This document shows positions 1 through 5,711 of a stretch of DNA of 5,762 nucleotides, piece by piece. Source of the stretch: Acetobacteraceae bacterium (GTDB taxonomy: Bacteria; Pseudomonadota; Alphaproteobacteria; Acetobacterales; Acetobacteraceae); NCBI GenBank assembly GCA_014377905.1, contig JACMOQ010000326.1, positions 1-5,762 of the forward strand, given 5' to 3'. Each line of letters starts with the position of its first letter. Position 1 is the stretch's first letter. Position numbers and translations under genes: made by a program. The notes under the pieces were generated by a model that searched no databases, was not told where the DNA came from, and saw nothing but the letters and a program-made list of their open reading frames with translations.

Positions 1-1
1 C

Positions 2-901
2 AGCTATCTGTCCAATGTTGGGCTGGCGATCAGCGACTTCGCCCTGCAGAACAAGAAGCTGTTTATCGGTGGCGAATCCTTGACCGATGCCCTGGTCTGG
101 CAGAAAGGCCACCGCTATTGCTACCGGCTGCGCGCATCGACCTACATGCAGGCACGGATGCTGATCGGTGACGCGGCGAAGTTTGGCGCCAAGCGCTGGG
201 TATCAGTGTCGCCGAACTACGAATATGGCCAGTCGCTGGTTAAATGGTTCAAGATCCTGTTGGCCCAACGCCAGCCTGGGGTCGAATTTGTCGCCGAGCT
301 TTGGCCCGCTTTGGGCAATATCGATGCCGGCGCCACAGTTGCAGCCCTCGAACAAGCCAAGCCCGACGCAATCTTCAACGGCACGTTCGGCCCCGATCTC
401 ACCAAATTTGTCCGCGCCGGCAACACCCGCGGGCTATTCGAGGGTCGCAAAGTTGTCTCCGTGCTGACCGGGGAACCGGAATACCTTGAACCGCTCGGCG
501 ACGAAGCCCCCGCCGGTTGGCTGGTTACCGGCTATCCGGTCGATAGCGTGACCGATGCGGGCAACCTCGGCTTCATTGCCGCCTACAAGGCGCGTTTCAA
601 CGAATTACCCAAGCTTGGCTCGGTGGTTGGCCACGCGATGATCGCCGGGATTGCCGCCGGGATCGTCAAAACCGGATCGGTTGAAACAGAAGCGATGGCG
701 GACGGCTTCGGCGGCGCGAAATTTGCCACCCCGTTCGGTCCGGTGACGTGGCGCGCACTTGACCATCAGGCGACGTTTGGCGCGTTTATCGGGCGCACCG
801 CGCTGAAGAACGGCCGCGGGACGATGGTGGATTGGCGCTATATCGATGGGGCGGATGCGCTGCCTTCGGATGAGGAAGTTAAGAAATTAAGGCCAGCGTG
901 A
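2..901 (+). CDS. Liv-type ABC transporter substrate-binding protein, 3' part (5' end outside window)
   Basis: This is the C-terminal 299 residues of a periplasmic binding protein of the LivJ/Peripla_BP_6 type, which captures a small solute and delivers it to the permease encoded just downstream. The frame is open from the first complete codon at position 2, so the true start and signal peptide lie upstream. Family members are about 400 residues, so roughly 100 are missing. A TTG at position 80 could be mistaken for a start, but homology-like sequence continues upstream of it (the segment NVGLAISDFALQNKKLFIGG). Supporting features are the domain-crossover region with NYEYGQ at visible residues 72-77 (compare the DYAYG-like motif of the family), an alternating alpha/beta pattern, and the family-typical tail VDWRYIDGADALPSDEEV followed by KKLRPA and a TGA stop. 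The ligand cannot be read from this fragment. The next gene is the fused permease, separated by an AT-rich palindromic element. Family call is secure; substrate is unknown. Confidence 0.9.
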   Translation, partial: SYLSNVGLAISDFALQNKKLFIGGESLTDALVWQKGHRYCYRLRASTYMQARMLIGDAAKFGAKRWVSVSPNYEYGQSLVKWFKILLAQRQPGVEFVAELWPALGNIDAGATVAALEQAKPDAIFNGTFGPDLTKFVRAGNTRGLFEGRKVVSVLTGEPEYLEPLGDEAPAGWLVTGYPVDSVTDAGNLGFIAAYKARFNELPKLGSVVGHAMIAGIAAGIVKTGSVETEAMADGFGGAKFATPFGPVTWRALDHQATFGAFIGRTALKNGRGTMVDWRYIDGADALPSDEEVKKLRPA

Positions 902-910
902 AGCGAGAAT

Positions 911-934
911 CTTCTTTGTTTGAAAACAAAGAAG
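911..934. repeat. Left perfect 24-bp palindrome of the intergenic element
   Basis: The arms CTTCTTTGTTT (911-921) and AAACAAAGAAG (924-934) are exact reverse complements around a central GA. As RNA it would form a stem of about 9 bp with a six-base loop. On the + strand it is followed by an A-run rather than a T-run, so alone it is not a canonical forward terminator, although read on the - strand the same run is a T-tract lying before the hairpin. Confidence 0.85.
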
Positions 935-935
935 C

Positions 936-1021
936 AAAAAAACTTCACTACTTTGTTGCCGTTGGCGTGACTCCATCCGCGGTCCCAAGCCAACGGCCAC
1001 AAAGTATCAAAAAGTTTTTTT
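936..1021. terminator. Long inverted repeat with A-tract/T-tract ends; candidate bidirectional terminator or attenuator
   Basis: The GC-richer core stem GCCGTTGGC / GCCAACGG(C) (958-966 with 989-997) extends through ACTTTGT / ACAAAGT to a distal pairing of a seven-A tract (936-942) with a seven-T tract (1015-1021). A stable stem closed by A-run and T-run ends is the layout of a bidirectional intrinsic terminator. The position just after the binding-protein stop would let it reduce read-through into the permease genes, a common way to make binding protein in excess. The T-tract is separated from the core stem by about 8 nt, so termination efficiency is uncertain. It could instead be purely a repeat-element structure. 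Confidence 0.45.
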
Positions 1022-1022
1022 G

Positions 1023-1046
1023 GTTCTTTTTGTTTACAAAAAGAAC
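1023..1046. repeat. Right perfect 24-bp palindrome of the intergenic element
   Basis: The arms GTTCTTTTTGT (1023-1033) and ACAAAAAGAAC (1036-1046) are exact reverse complements around TT. It mirrors the left 24-mer in position and length. It lies within 12 nt of the permease ATG, so folding in the mRNA could affect ribosome access. Confidence 0.85.
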
Positions 1047-1058
1047 ATTTTCTTTCTA

Positions 1059-2867
1059 ATGTCCTTCTTCCTGACCCAAACCCTGACCGGCCTGGCCAGC
1101 GCCTCCAGCCTGTTCCTGGTCGCCGCCGGCCTCACGGTCATTTTCGGTGTTACCCGTGTGGTGAATTTCGCCCATGGCAGCCTGTGCATGCTCGGCGCCT
1201 TCATCGGCTGGAGCATCCTCACCCGCTTGCCGCGCGATCCGGCATGGTTTGCGCTCGGCGTGCTCGGCACCGCCGCCGCCACCGCGCTGATTGGGGCGGC
1301 GCTGGAAATCGGTCTATTGCGCCGGATCTACCGCGCGCCGGAATTGTTCCAGCTGCTGGCAACTTTCGGCGTAGTGCTGGTGCTGGCCGACGCGACCTTG
1401 TGGCTGTGGGGCCCGAATGATCTGCCTTTGCCCCGGCCGCCCTGGCTGCGGCAATTCGTGATGATCGCCGGCAGCCGGTTTCCGCTTTTTGATCTGGTGC
1501 TGATCGCCATTGGCCCGTTGGTGCTCGCTGGGCTGCTGCTGGTGTTTCATCGCACCCGATGGGGGGTGCTGGTGCGCGCGGCGACGCAGGACCGTGACAT
1601 GGTCGCAGCCCTCGGGGTGGATCAGCGCCTGTTGTTCACCTCGGTCTTCGCCTTGGGCGCGGGCCTTGCCGGGCTGGGCGGAGTGCTGGCATTGCCGGCC
1701 GGATCGGCGAATTTGCAAATCGACCTGGCGGTGATCACCGAGGCTTTCGTGATCGTGGTGGTCGGCGGCCTGGGCAGTATCGGCGGCGCCTATCTGGCCG
1801 CGGTGCTGATCGGGGTGTTGCAGGCATTCGGGGTGGTGGTGCTGCCGGGCGCGACCCTGGTGCTGGTTTTTGTGGTGATGGCGGTGGTGCTGGTGGTGCG
1901 CCCCTACGGCCTGCTTGGCCGCGATCGCGGCGAAAGCCGGACCGACGCCGAGGCGGTGACCCTCCAGCGCCCGGCCGGCCTTTGGCAAATCACCGCCGCG
2001 GGCATCGGGCTAGCGCTGTTCCTGGCCGCGCCGTTGCTGTTCGGCCCGTTCGCGATGGCGATTGCCACCGAAATGCTGGTGGCGATGCTGTTTGCCGCCA
2101 GCCTGCATGTCATGATGGGGCCGGGCGGAATGCCGAGCTTTGGCCATGCGGCGTGGTTCGGCATCGGTGCCTATGGTGCCGCGCTGCTGGCGCAGAATCT
2201 GGCAACCCCGATGCCGCTGGCCCTGGCTGGCGCACCGATCCTGGCGGGGCTGGCGGCCTTCGCGGTGGGCGCCTTCATTGTCCGGCTGTCCGGGGTTTAT
2301 CTGGCGATGCTCACCCTCGCTTTCGCCCAGATCGTCTGGGCGGTTGCCGTGCAGTTTGTCGGGCTGACCGGCGGGGATAACGGCGTGTTGGGGGTGTGGC
2401 CCGCCGATCCGCGCGGTTTTTATTACGTCGCGCTCGGCCTCTGCGTCGGCGGCGTGCTGATTTTGCGCCGGGTGCTGTTCTCGCCGTTCGGTTTTGCGCT
2501 GCGGGCCGGGCGCGATGCGCCAGCCCGGGCGGCGGCATCGGGGATCGATATGACTGCGCACCGCCTCGCCGCCTTCACCCTGTCTGGGGCTACCGCTGGG
2601 CTTGCCGGGGCGATCTTCACCTATTCGAAGGGCAGCGCCTTCCCGACCTATATCAGCGTCAGCCATTCGGTGGACGCGCTCATCATGGTGCTGCTCGGCG
2701 GCATCGGTAGCCTCGCCGGGCCGATTATCGGCGCAATCGCCTATACCGGGCTGTTCGATCTGCTGCTGGCGACCGATTTCTGGCGGGCCCGGCTGGGCGC
2801 GATCATCATCGCGCTGGTGCTGTTCTTCCCGGCGGGTCTGGCCGGATGGGCAGAGCGCCGCCGATGA
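1059..2867 (+). CDS. Fused LivH-LivM branched-chain amino acid-type ABC transporter permease
   Basis: This 602-residue inner-membrane protein carries both permease halves of a HAAT-family importer, which are usually two separate genes of about 300 residues each. The LivH half (about 1-287) has the typical opening GLTVIFGVTRVVNFAHGSL (24-42) and an EAA-type cytoplasmic loop, WGVLVRAATQDRDMVAALGVD (168-188), that docks on an ATPase. It ends with RPYGLLG (281-287). A polar linker (about 288-305) leads to the LivM half, with FGHAAWFGIGAYG (361-373) and its own EAA-type loop, GFALRAGRDAPARAAASGID (478-497), followed by AGLAGAIF. Each half is almost wholly hydrophobic segments, as expected for a multi-span channel. 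I chose ATG 1059 because it places the first segment as in LivH. The frame runs back to a TTG at 1020, but that would translate through the palindromic element. No convincing Shine-Dalgarno sequence precedes the ATG. The stop overlaps the livG start (ATGA). The fusion is known in alphaproteobacteria; the substrate is unproven. Confidence 0.93.
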   Translation: MSFFLTQTLTGLASASSLFLVAAGLTVIFGVTRVVNFAHGSLCMLGAFIGWSILTRLPRDPAWFALGVLGTAAATALIGAALEIGLLRRIYRAPELFQLLATFGVVLVLADATLWLWGPNDLPLPRPPWLRQFVMIAGSRFPLFDLVLIAIGPLVLAGLLLVFHRTRWGVLVRAATQDRDMVAALGVDQRLLFTSVFALGAGLAGLGGVLALPAGSANLQIDLAVITEAFVIVVVGGLGSIGGAYLAAVLIGVLQAFGVVVLPGATLVLVFVVMAVVLVVRPYGLLGRDRGESRTDAEAVTLQRPAGLWQITAAGIGLALFLAAPLLFGPFAMAIATEMLVAMLFAASLHVMMGPGGMPSFGHAAWFGIGAYGAALLAQNLATPMPLALAGAPILAGLAAFAVGAFIVRLSGVYLAMLTLAFAQIVWAVAVQFVGLTGGDNGVLGVWPADPRGFYYVALGLCVGGVLILRRVLFSPFGFALRAGRDAPARAAASGIDMTAHRLAAFTLSGATAGLAGAIFTYSKGSAFPTYISVSHSVDALIMVLLGGIGSLAGPIIGAIAYTGLFDLLLATDFWRARLGAIIIALVLFFPAGLAGWAERRR

Positions 2868-3607
2868 TCGTGCTCGCGGTCTCCGGGCTGCAAAAGCGCT
2901 TCGGCGGGGTCCGCGCGGTTGACGATGTGACATTTTCCATCGTTGCCGGGGAAATTTTGGCGCTGATCGGCCCCAACGGCGCCGGCAAATCAACCTGCTT
3001 CAACCTGATCAATGGCCAGATCACCCCCGACCACGGCACAATTCACCTGCATGGCCGCGACATCACTGGCCTCGCCCCGCGCCAGATTGCCCGGCTCGGC
3101 GTCGGGCGCAGCTTTCAGATCGCGGCAGGCTTTGCTTCAATGACGGTGCGCCAGAACCTGCAAACAGCCTTGGCCGCGCACCACCGGCAGAGCTGGCGTT
3201 TCTGGCACGACGCAATGGGCGCCCATGTCGCGGAGGCCGCGGCACTGCTCGCCCGGGTCGGCCTCGCCGCCCAGGCCGACCGCGCCGCGGGGGTGCTGGC
3301 CTATGGCGACCTCAAACGGCTCGATTTGGCAATCGCACTGGCCGGCGCGCCGGGATTGCTGCTGATGGATGAGCCAGGCGCCGGCATGGCGCTCGCCGAA
3401 CGCGGCGCGCTGATGCGGCTGGTGCAAAAATTGGCGCGTGAGGACGGGATGGCGGTGCTGTTCACCGAGCATGACATGGCGGCGGTCTTCGCCATTGCCG
3501 ACCGGGTTGTTGTGCTCGATCGCGGCAAAATCCTTGCGTCCGGCGATCCGGCGAGCGTGCGTGCCAACCCCGTGGTCCAGGCGCGCTATCTCGGGTCGGG
3601 CCGATGA
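2864..3607 (+). CDS. livG: LivG-type ABC transporter ATP-binding protein
   Basis: This 247-residue cytoplasmic ATPase pairs with LivF to power the importer. Visible motifs are Walker A GPNGAGKST (36-44), Q-loop glutamine 85 in GRSFQ, the signature region LAYGDLKRLDLA (145-156), Walker B LLLMDEP (165-171) with E170, and the switch histidine H203 in TEHDM. The ending DRVVVLDRGKILASGDP and the final YLG-type tail are LivG-like. The signature departs from canonical LSGGQ (A for S, L for Q). From memory, a subgroup of LivG proteins carries LAYGDxKR, so this is probably a lineage feature rather than decay. The start at 2864 overlaps the permease stop as ATGA and gives the usual N-terminus (short strand, then GLQKRFGGV). 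An in-frame ATG at 2846 would add six residues and is less likely. Translation is probably coupled to the upstream gene. The LivG/F subfamily is clear; the transported solute is not. Confidence 0.93.
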   Translation: MIVLAVSGLQKRFGGVRAVDDVTFSIVAGEILALIGPNGAGKSTCFNLINGQITPDHGTIHLHGRDITGLAPRQIARLGVGRSFQIAAGFASMTVRQNLQTALAAHHRQSWRFWHDAMGAHVAEAAALLARVGLAAQADRAAGVLAYGDLKRLDLAIALAGAPGLLLMDEPGAGMALAERGALMRLVQKLAREDGMAVLFTEHDMAAVFAIADRVVVLDRGKILASGDPASVRANPVVQARYLGSGR

Positions 3608-4314
3608 CATATTTGCTGGAGGCATCGCAGCTGTCGGCGGGATATGGCCGGGCGACAATTCTCGACGGCATCGCGCTCGCGCTTCCTACCGGCGCCATCA
3701 CCGCACTCCTCGGGCGCAACGGCGCCGGCAAATCGACCCTGATCAAAACCTTGATCGGGCTGCTGCCGCCGCGCGCCGGCACGATCCGCTTTGCCGGGCA
3801 CGAAATTGCCAGCCTGCCGCCCTGGCGCATCGCCCGGCTCGGGATCGGCTACGTGCCGGAGGAACGACGCATCTTCACCGACCTGACGGTTGCCGAAAAC
3901 CTGATGGTCGGCGCCCGCGCCCGCGATGATGGCCGACCTGGCTGGACCACGGCACAGATTTTCGCACTGTTTCCCAACCTTGCCGAACGTGCCCACGCCT
4001 CGGCCCGCCAAATCAGCGGCGGCGAGCAGCAAATGCTCGCCATAGCCCGCACCTTGATGGGCAATCCGCGCCTGCTGCTGCTTGATGAACCGTCCGAGGG
4101 CCTTGCCCCGGTGATTGTCGATGAGATGATCGCCATGCTGCGCCGCCTGCGCGACGGCGGAATTACCATGCTGGTGGCGGAACAAAATCTGGCGTTCGCC
4201 GGGCGGCTCGCCGATCACGCAATCATTATCGAAACCGGACAGGTCACCTGGACCGGCACAATGGCGGCGTTGCAGTCCGCACCGGAAATCGCTGCCCTGC
4301 GTTTGGGGGTGTGA
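3604..4314 (+). CDS. livF: LivF-type ABC transporter ATP-binding protein
   Basis: This 236-residue cytoplasmic ATPase is the second nucleotide-binding subunit of the importer. Motifs seen are Walker A GRNGAGKST (37-45), the LivF-type YVPEERRIFTDLTVAENL (83-100) in which Glu replaces the common Q-loop Gln, a canonical signature ISGGEQQMLAIAR (137-149), Walker B LLLLDEP (157-163) with E162, and AEQN (192-195). Gln 194 sits where most ABC ATPases have the switch histidine. Both the E-for-Q and Q-for-H changes are normal for LivF, so they identify the subfamily rather than indicate a defect. The ATG at 3604 overlaps the livG stop as ATGA, implying translational coupling. The length and the end of the protein match the family. 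It is the last gene of the tightly packed transporter block; the next ATG is 47 nt further on with its own ribosome site. Confidence 0.94.
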   Translation: MTYLLEASQLSAGYGRATILDGIALALPTGAITALLGRNGAGKSTLIKTLIGLLPPRAGTIRFAGHEIASLPPWRIARLGIGYVPEERRIFTDLTVAENLMVGARARDDGRPGWTTAQIFALFPNLAERAHASARQISGGEQQMLAIARTLMGNPRLLLLDEPSEGLAPVIVDEMIAMLRRLRDGGITMLVAEQNLAFAGRLADHAIIIETGQVTWTGTMAALQSAPEIAALRLGV

Positions 4315-4348
4315 TCGCCGCCGGGATCGGCTAGGCTCAAAAAAATGC

Positions 4349-4353
4349 AGGAG
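4349..4353 (+). promoter_or_regulatory. Shine-Dalgarno site for the LLM oxidoreductase
   Basis: AGGAG lies 8 nt before the ATG at 4362, and is the clearest ribosome-binding site in the window. It decides the start at 4362 over two nearby out-of-frame ATGs at 4345 and 4355. Unlike livG and livF, this gene therefore does not depend on translational coupling. Confidence 0.8.
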
Positions 4354-4361
4354 AATGGGCC

Positions 4362-5219
4362 ATGAAACTGGGACGCCTGGGTGTTTGGAATCCGAATGAC
4401 CGCCTGCCCCCGCATGAGCTGGTGCGCTTACTGAAAACCTCGGAAGACCTGGGATATACCGCATTATGGTATCCCGAAGCGGTGGGTTACGAAGCCCTTT
4501 CGAGTGCGGCCTTCATGCTTGCCAACTCCACCACCCTAAGTATCGGCAGCTCAATCGCCAGCACCTATGCGCGTGACGCCTTTACCGCACGGCGTGGCCT
4601 GATTGGTTTGAGCCAGATGTTCGATAACCGCTTCATCCTCGGGCTAGGCGTCAGTCATGGCGCGATGGTCAACGCGCGCGGTCACGTATACGACAAGCCG
4701 GTGCCGACCATGCGGGCCTATCTCGATGGGTTGTACGGCGCTGAACCGGGTGCCGATCAGTGGCCGGTGATGCTGGCGGCCTTGGGGCCGGTGATGACCA
4801 GGCTCGCGTTCGAACGCAGCATGGGGGCGCTGCCGGTCAACACGACGCCTGAGCACACACGGCAGACGGCGGCGATAATGCCGGCGGGCAAGCATCTGGT
4901 GGTGGCGCAAAAATTCGTGCTCGAGACTGACCCCGCGAAGGCGCGTGCCATCGGGCGGGCGGAACTTGCGATGTATTTTTCCCTGCCCAACTATCTTGCC
5001 CATTGGAAGCGGCTCGGATTTTCCGAGGCCGAACTGCAAAACGGCGGCTCGGATCGGCTGATCGATGCGATGATCAATTGGGGCACGGTCGCTGACGTGA
5101 AACGCCAAATCCGCGCCCATTTCGACGCCGGCGCCACCCATGTCTGCATCCGCCCGGTGCATCCCGACGGAGATTACGCGGCGCGCGATGCGGCGTTGAA
5201 GCTGATGGCGGATTTGTAG
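4362..5219 (+). CDS. LLM-class (luciferase-like) F420-dependent-type oxidoreductase, TIGR03620-like
   Basis: This 285-residue cytoplasmic flavin/F420-type oxidoreductase is predicted to be a TIM barrel of the bacterial luciferase superfamily. Matching features are the N-terminal strand LGRLGVWNP, the helix-strand pair EDLGYTALWYPEA (28-40), TTLSIGSSIASTYARD (57-72), the hallmark RFILGLGVSH (90-99), then MRAYLDGLYG, PVMLAALGPVMTRLA, VNTTPEHTRQ, and a C-terminal NGGSDRLIDAMINWG followed by AGATHVCIRP. This order agrees, from memory, with the 'probable F420-dependent oxidoreductase, MSMEG_4141' family, and the length is as expected. Whether the cofactor is F420 or FMN cannot be decided here, because no F420 biosynthesis gene is in view. 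The substrate is unknown. It follows the transporter on the same strand with a 47-nt gap, so co-transcription is plausible, perhaps acting on the imported solute, but that is inference. The TAG stop lies within the short palindrome TAGACGTCTA (5217-5226). Confidence 0.88.
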   Translation: MKLGRLGVWNPNDRLPPHELVRLLKTSEDLGYTALWYPEAVGYEALSSAAFMLANSTTLSIGSSIASTYARDAFTARRGLIGLSQMFDNRFILGLGVSHGAMVNARGHVYDKPVPTMRAYLDGLYGAEPGADQWPVMLAALGPVMTRLAFERSMGALPVNTTPEHTRQTAAIMPAGKHLVVAQKFVLETDPAKARAIGRAELAMYFSLPNYLAHWKRLGFSEAELQNGGSDRLIDAMINWGTVADVKRQIRAHFDAGATHVCIRPVHPDGDYAARDAALKLMADL

Positions 5220-5378
5220 ACGTCTAATAACAATGCCCCTTGTCCCAAATGCTTGATCGGCCAGAGGCTGGAACGCTTGGTATTAGCAGGTTGGATTGGC
5301 CCCGCCTTGACGTAAAGCAATGACGCGGGGGCGGCCGCAGGATATTTTCACTCTCACCTAACGGGGACGAAAATCGCC
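5220..5378. other. Intergenic region without a gene
   Basis: No coding sequence or RNA gene is supported in these 159 nt. They include a weak GC stem (GCCCCGC 5299-5305 with GCGGGGGC 5325-5332, one bulge, 19-nt loop) with no T-run after it, so it is not a convincing terminator. They also include two TGACG copies (5308-5312, 5321-5325) and the candidate promoter listed separately. Confidence 0.6.
5320..5348 (+). promoter_or_regulatory. Candidate sigma-70-type promoter for the zeta-type ATPase inhibitor gene
   Basis: ATGACG (5320-5325) and TATTTT (5343-5348) are separated by exactly 17 nt and each match 4 of 6 consensus bases. The expected start of transcription, near 5355, would leave a leader of about 24 nt before the ATG at 5379. 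Such matches arise by chance fairly often. The support is position: it is the only AT-rich patch just ahead of a gene unrelated to its upstream neighbour. Confidence 0.35.
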
Positions 5379-5711
5379 ATGACCGAATTCCTCCACGACC
5401 GCGAACAAGCCTTCGAAGCCAAGTTCGCCCATGACCAGGACCTGCGCTTCCGGGTCGCCGCCCGCCGAGACAAGCTGTTCGCGGCCTGGGCGGCGCAGAC
5501 CTTGCATTTGTCCGCACCGGCGACCCAAGCGTTGGTGGCTGCGGTTCTGCACATCCCCGACCTGCACAACCACACCGACATGCTGGTGACCCGGATTGCC
5601 GAAATATTCGCGGCACAGGGGCACGCGGTCGAACGCAATGCGCTGGCCGACGCGTTAGGTGAATGCGCGCGTCAGGCCAAGCATCAGCTGATGGACGCCC
5701 CCAACGCCTGA
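5379..5711 (+). CDS. DUF1476 family protein, alphaproteobacterial F1-ATPase inhibitor zeta subunit-like
   Basis: This 110-residue, all-helical cytoplasmic protein is of the DUF1476 family. Its Paracoccus denitrificans member is the zeta subunit that binds F1 and blocks ATP hydrolysis through its N-terminal segment. The diagnostic stretch is HDREQAFEAKFAHDQDLRF (6-24), followed by ARRDKLFAAWAAQTL (28-42). The length is usual for the family (about 105-110). The rest is more divergent but keeps the helix pattern, ending near CARQAKHQLM. It carries eight histidines (6, 18, 43, 58, 63, 65, 82, 102), of which 58, 63 and 65 cluster in LHIPDLHNH. ATG 5379 is preceded by GGGGACG about 10-11 nt upstream, a modest ribosome site. 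The 159-nt gap and unrelated function suggest its own transcription unit. The family is confident; actual inhibition in this host is inferred. Confidence 0.9.
   Translation: MTEFLHDREQAFEAKFAHDQDLRFRVAARRDKLFAAWAAQTLHLSAPATQALVAAVLHIPDLHNHTDMLVTRIAEIFAAQGHAVERNALADALGECARQAKHQLMDAPNA

Larger units (their letters stand above)
911..1046. repeat. 136-bp nested palindromic (REP/MITE-like) intergenic element
   Basis: Seen directly: a quasi-symmetric structure fills the gap between the binding-protein and permease genes. From outside in, it has a perfect self-complementary 24-mer (911-934), an 11-bp arm (935-945), an 18-bp arm (949-966), a 22-nt loop (967-988), the matching 18-bp arm (989-1006, one T/C mismatch, 957 against 998), the matching 11-bp arm (1012-1022), and a second perfect 24-mer palindrome (1023-1046). 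The internal bulges are CAC (946-948) and TCAAA (1007-1011). The outer 24-mers also match each other as inverted copies at 17 of 24 positions. It is strikingly AT-rich at the edges beside GC-rich genes. It begins 9 nt after one stop codon and ends 12 nt before the next ATG. Inference: a dispersed intergenic repeat of REP or MITE type. Each edge is flanked by AT, which is too short to count as a target duplication. No coding potential is evident in it. Confidence 0.75.

Noticed and set aside
80..82. TTG as the start of the substrate-binding protein
   Set aside because: Family-like sequence continues in frame back to position 2, and a start here would lack a signal peptide; the gene is simply cut by the window edge.
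1314..1988. Reverse-strand open frame (224 codons) opposite the LivH half
   Set aside because: His/Gln-rich low-complexity product, the complement of hydrophobic permease codons; no supporting start context.
2010..2993. Long reverse-strand open frame (327 codons) opposite the LivM half and the livG start
   Set aside because: The translation is Arg/Gln/His-rich with no domain-like pattern and lies wholly antisense to clearly conserved genes; it is a GC-rich shadow frame.
4332..4337. TAGGCT as a -10 box for a separate LLM promoter
   Set aside because: No acceptable -35 hexamer lies 15-19 nt upstream, so a promoter is not supported.
4345..4365. Six-codon mini-ORF (MQENGP) whose TGA overlaps the LLM start as ATGA
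   Set aside because: It has no ribosome site of its own (preceded by an A-run) and contains the Shine-Dalgarno sequence of the real gene; most likely coincidence.
3586..4464. Reverse-strand open frame (292 codons) opposite livF and the start of the LLM gene
   Set aside because: It spans two real genes and their gap on the other strand, with no recognisable motifs; a shadow frame.
5217..5226. Perfect 10-bp palindrome TAGACGTCTA covering the LLM stop codon
   Set aside because: Too short to be meaningful alone and not followed by a T-run; chance occurrence is likely.
5299..5332. GC-rich stem that could be a terminator after the LLM gene
   Set aside because: Only seven pairs with a bulge and a 19-nt loop, and no T-tract on either side.
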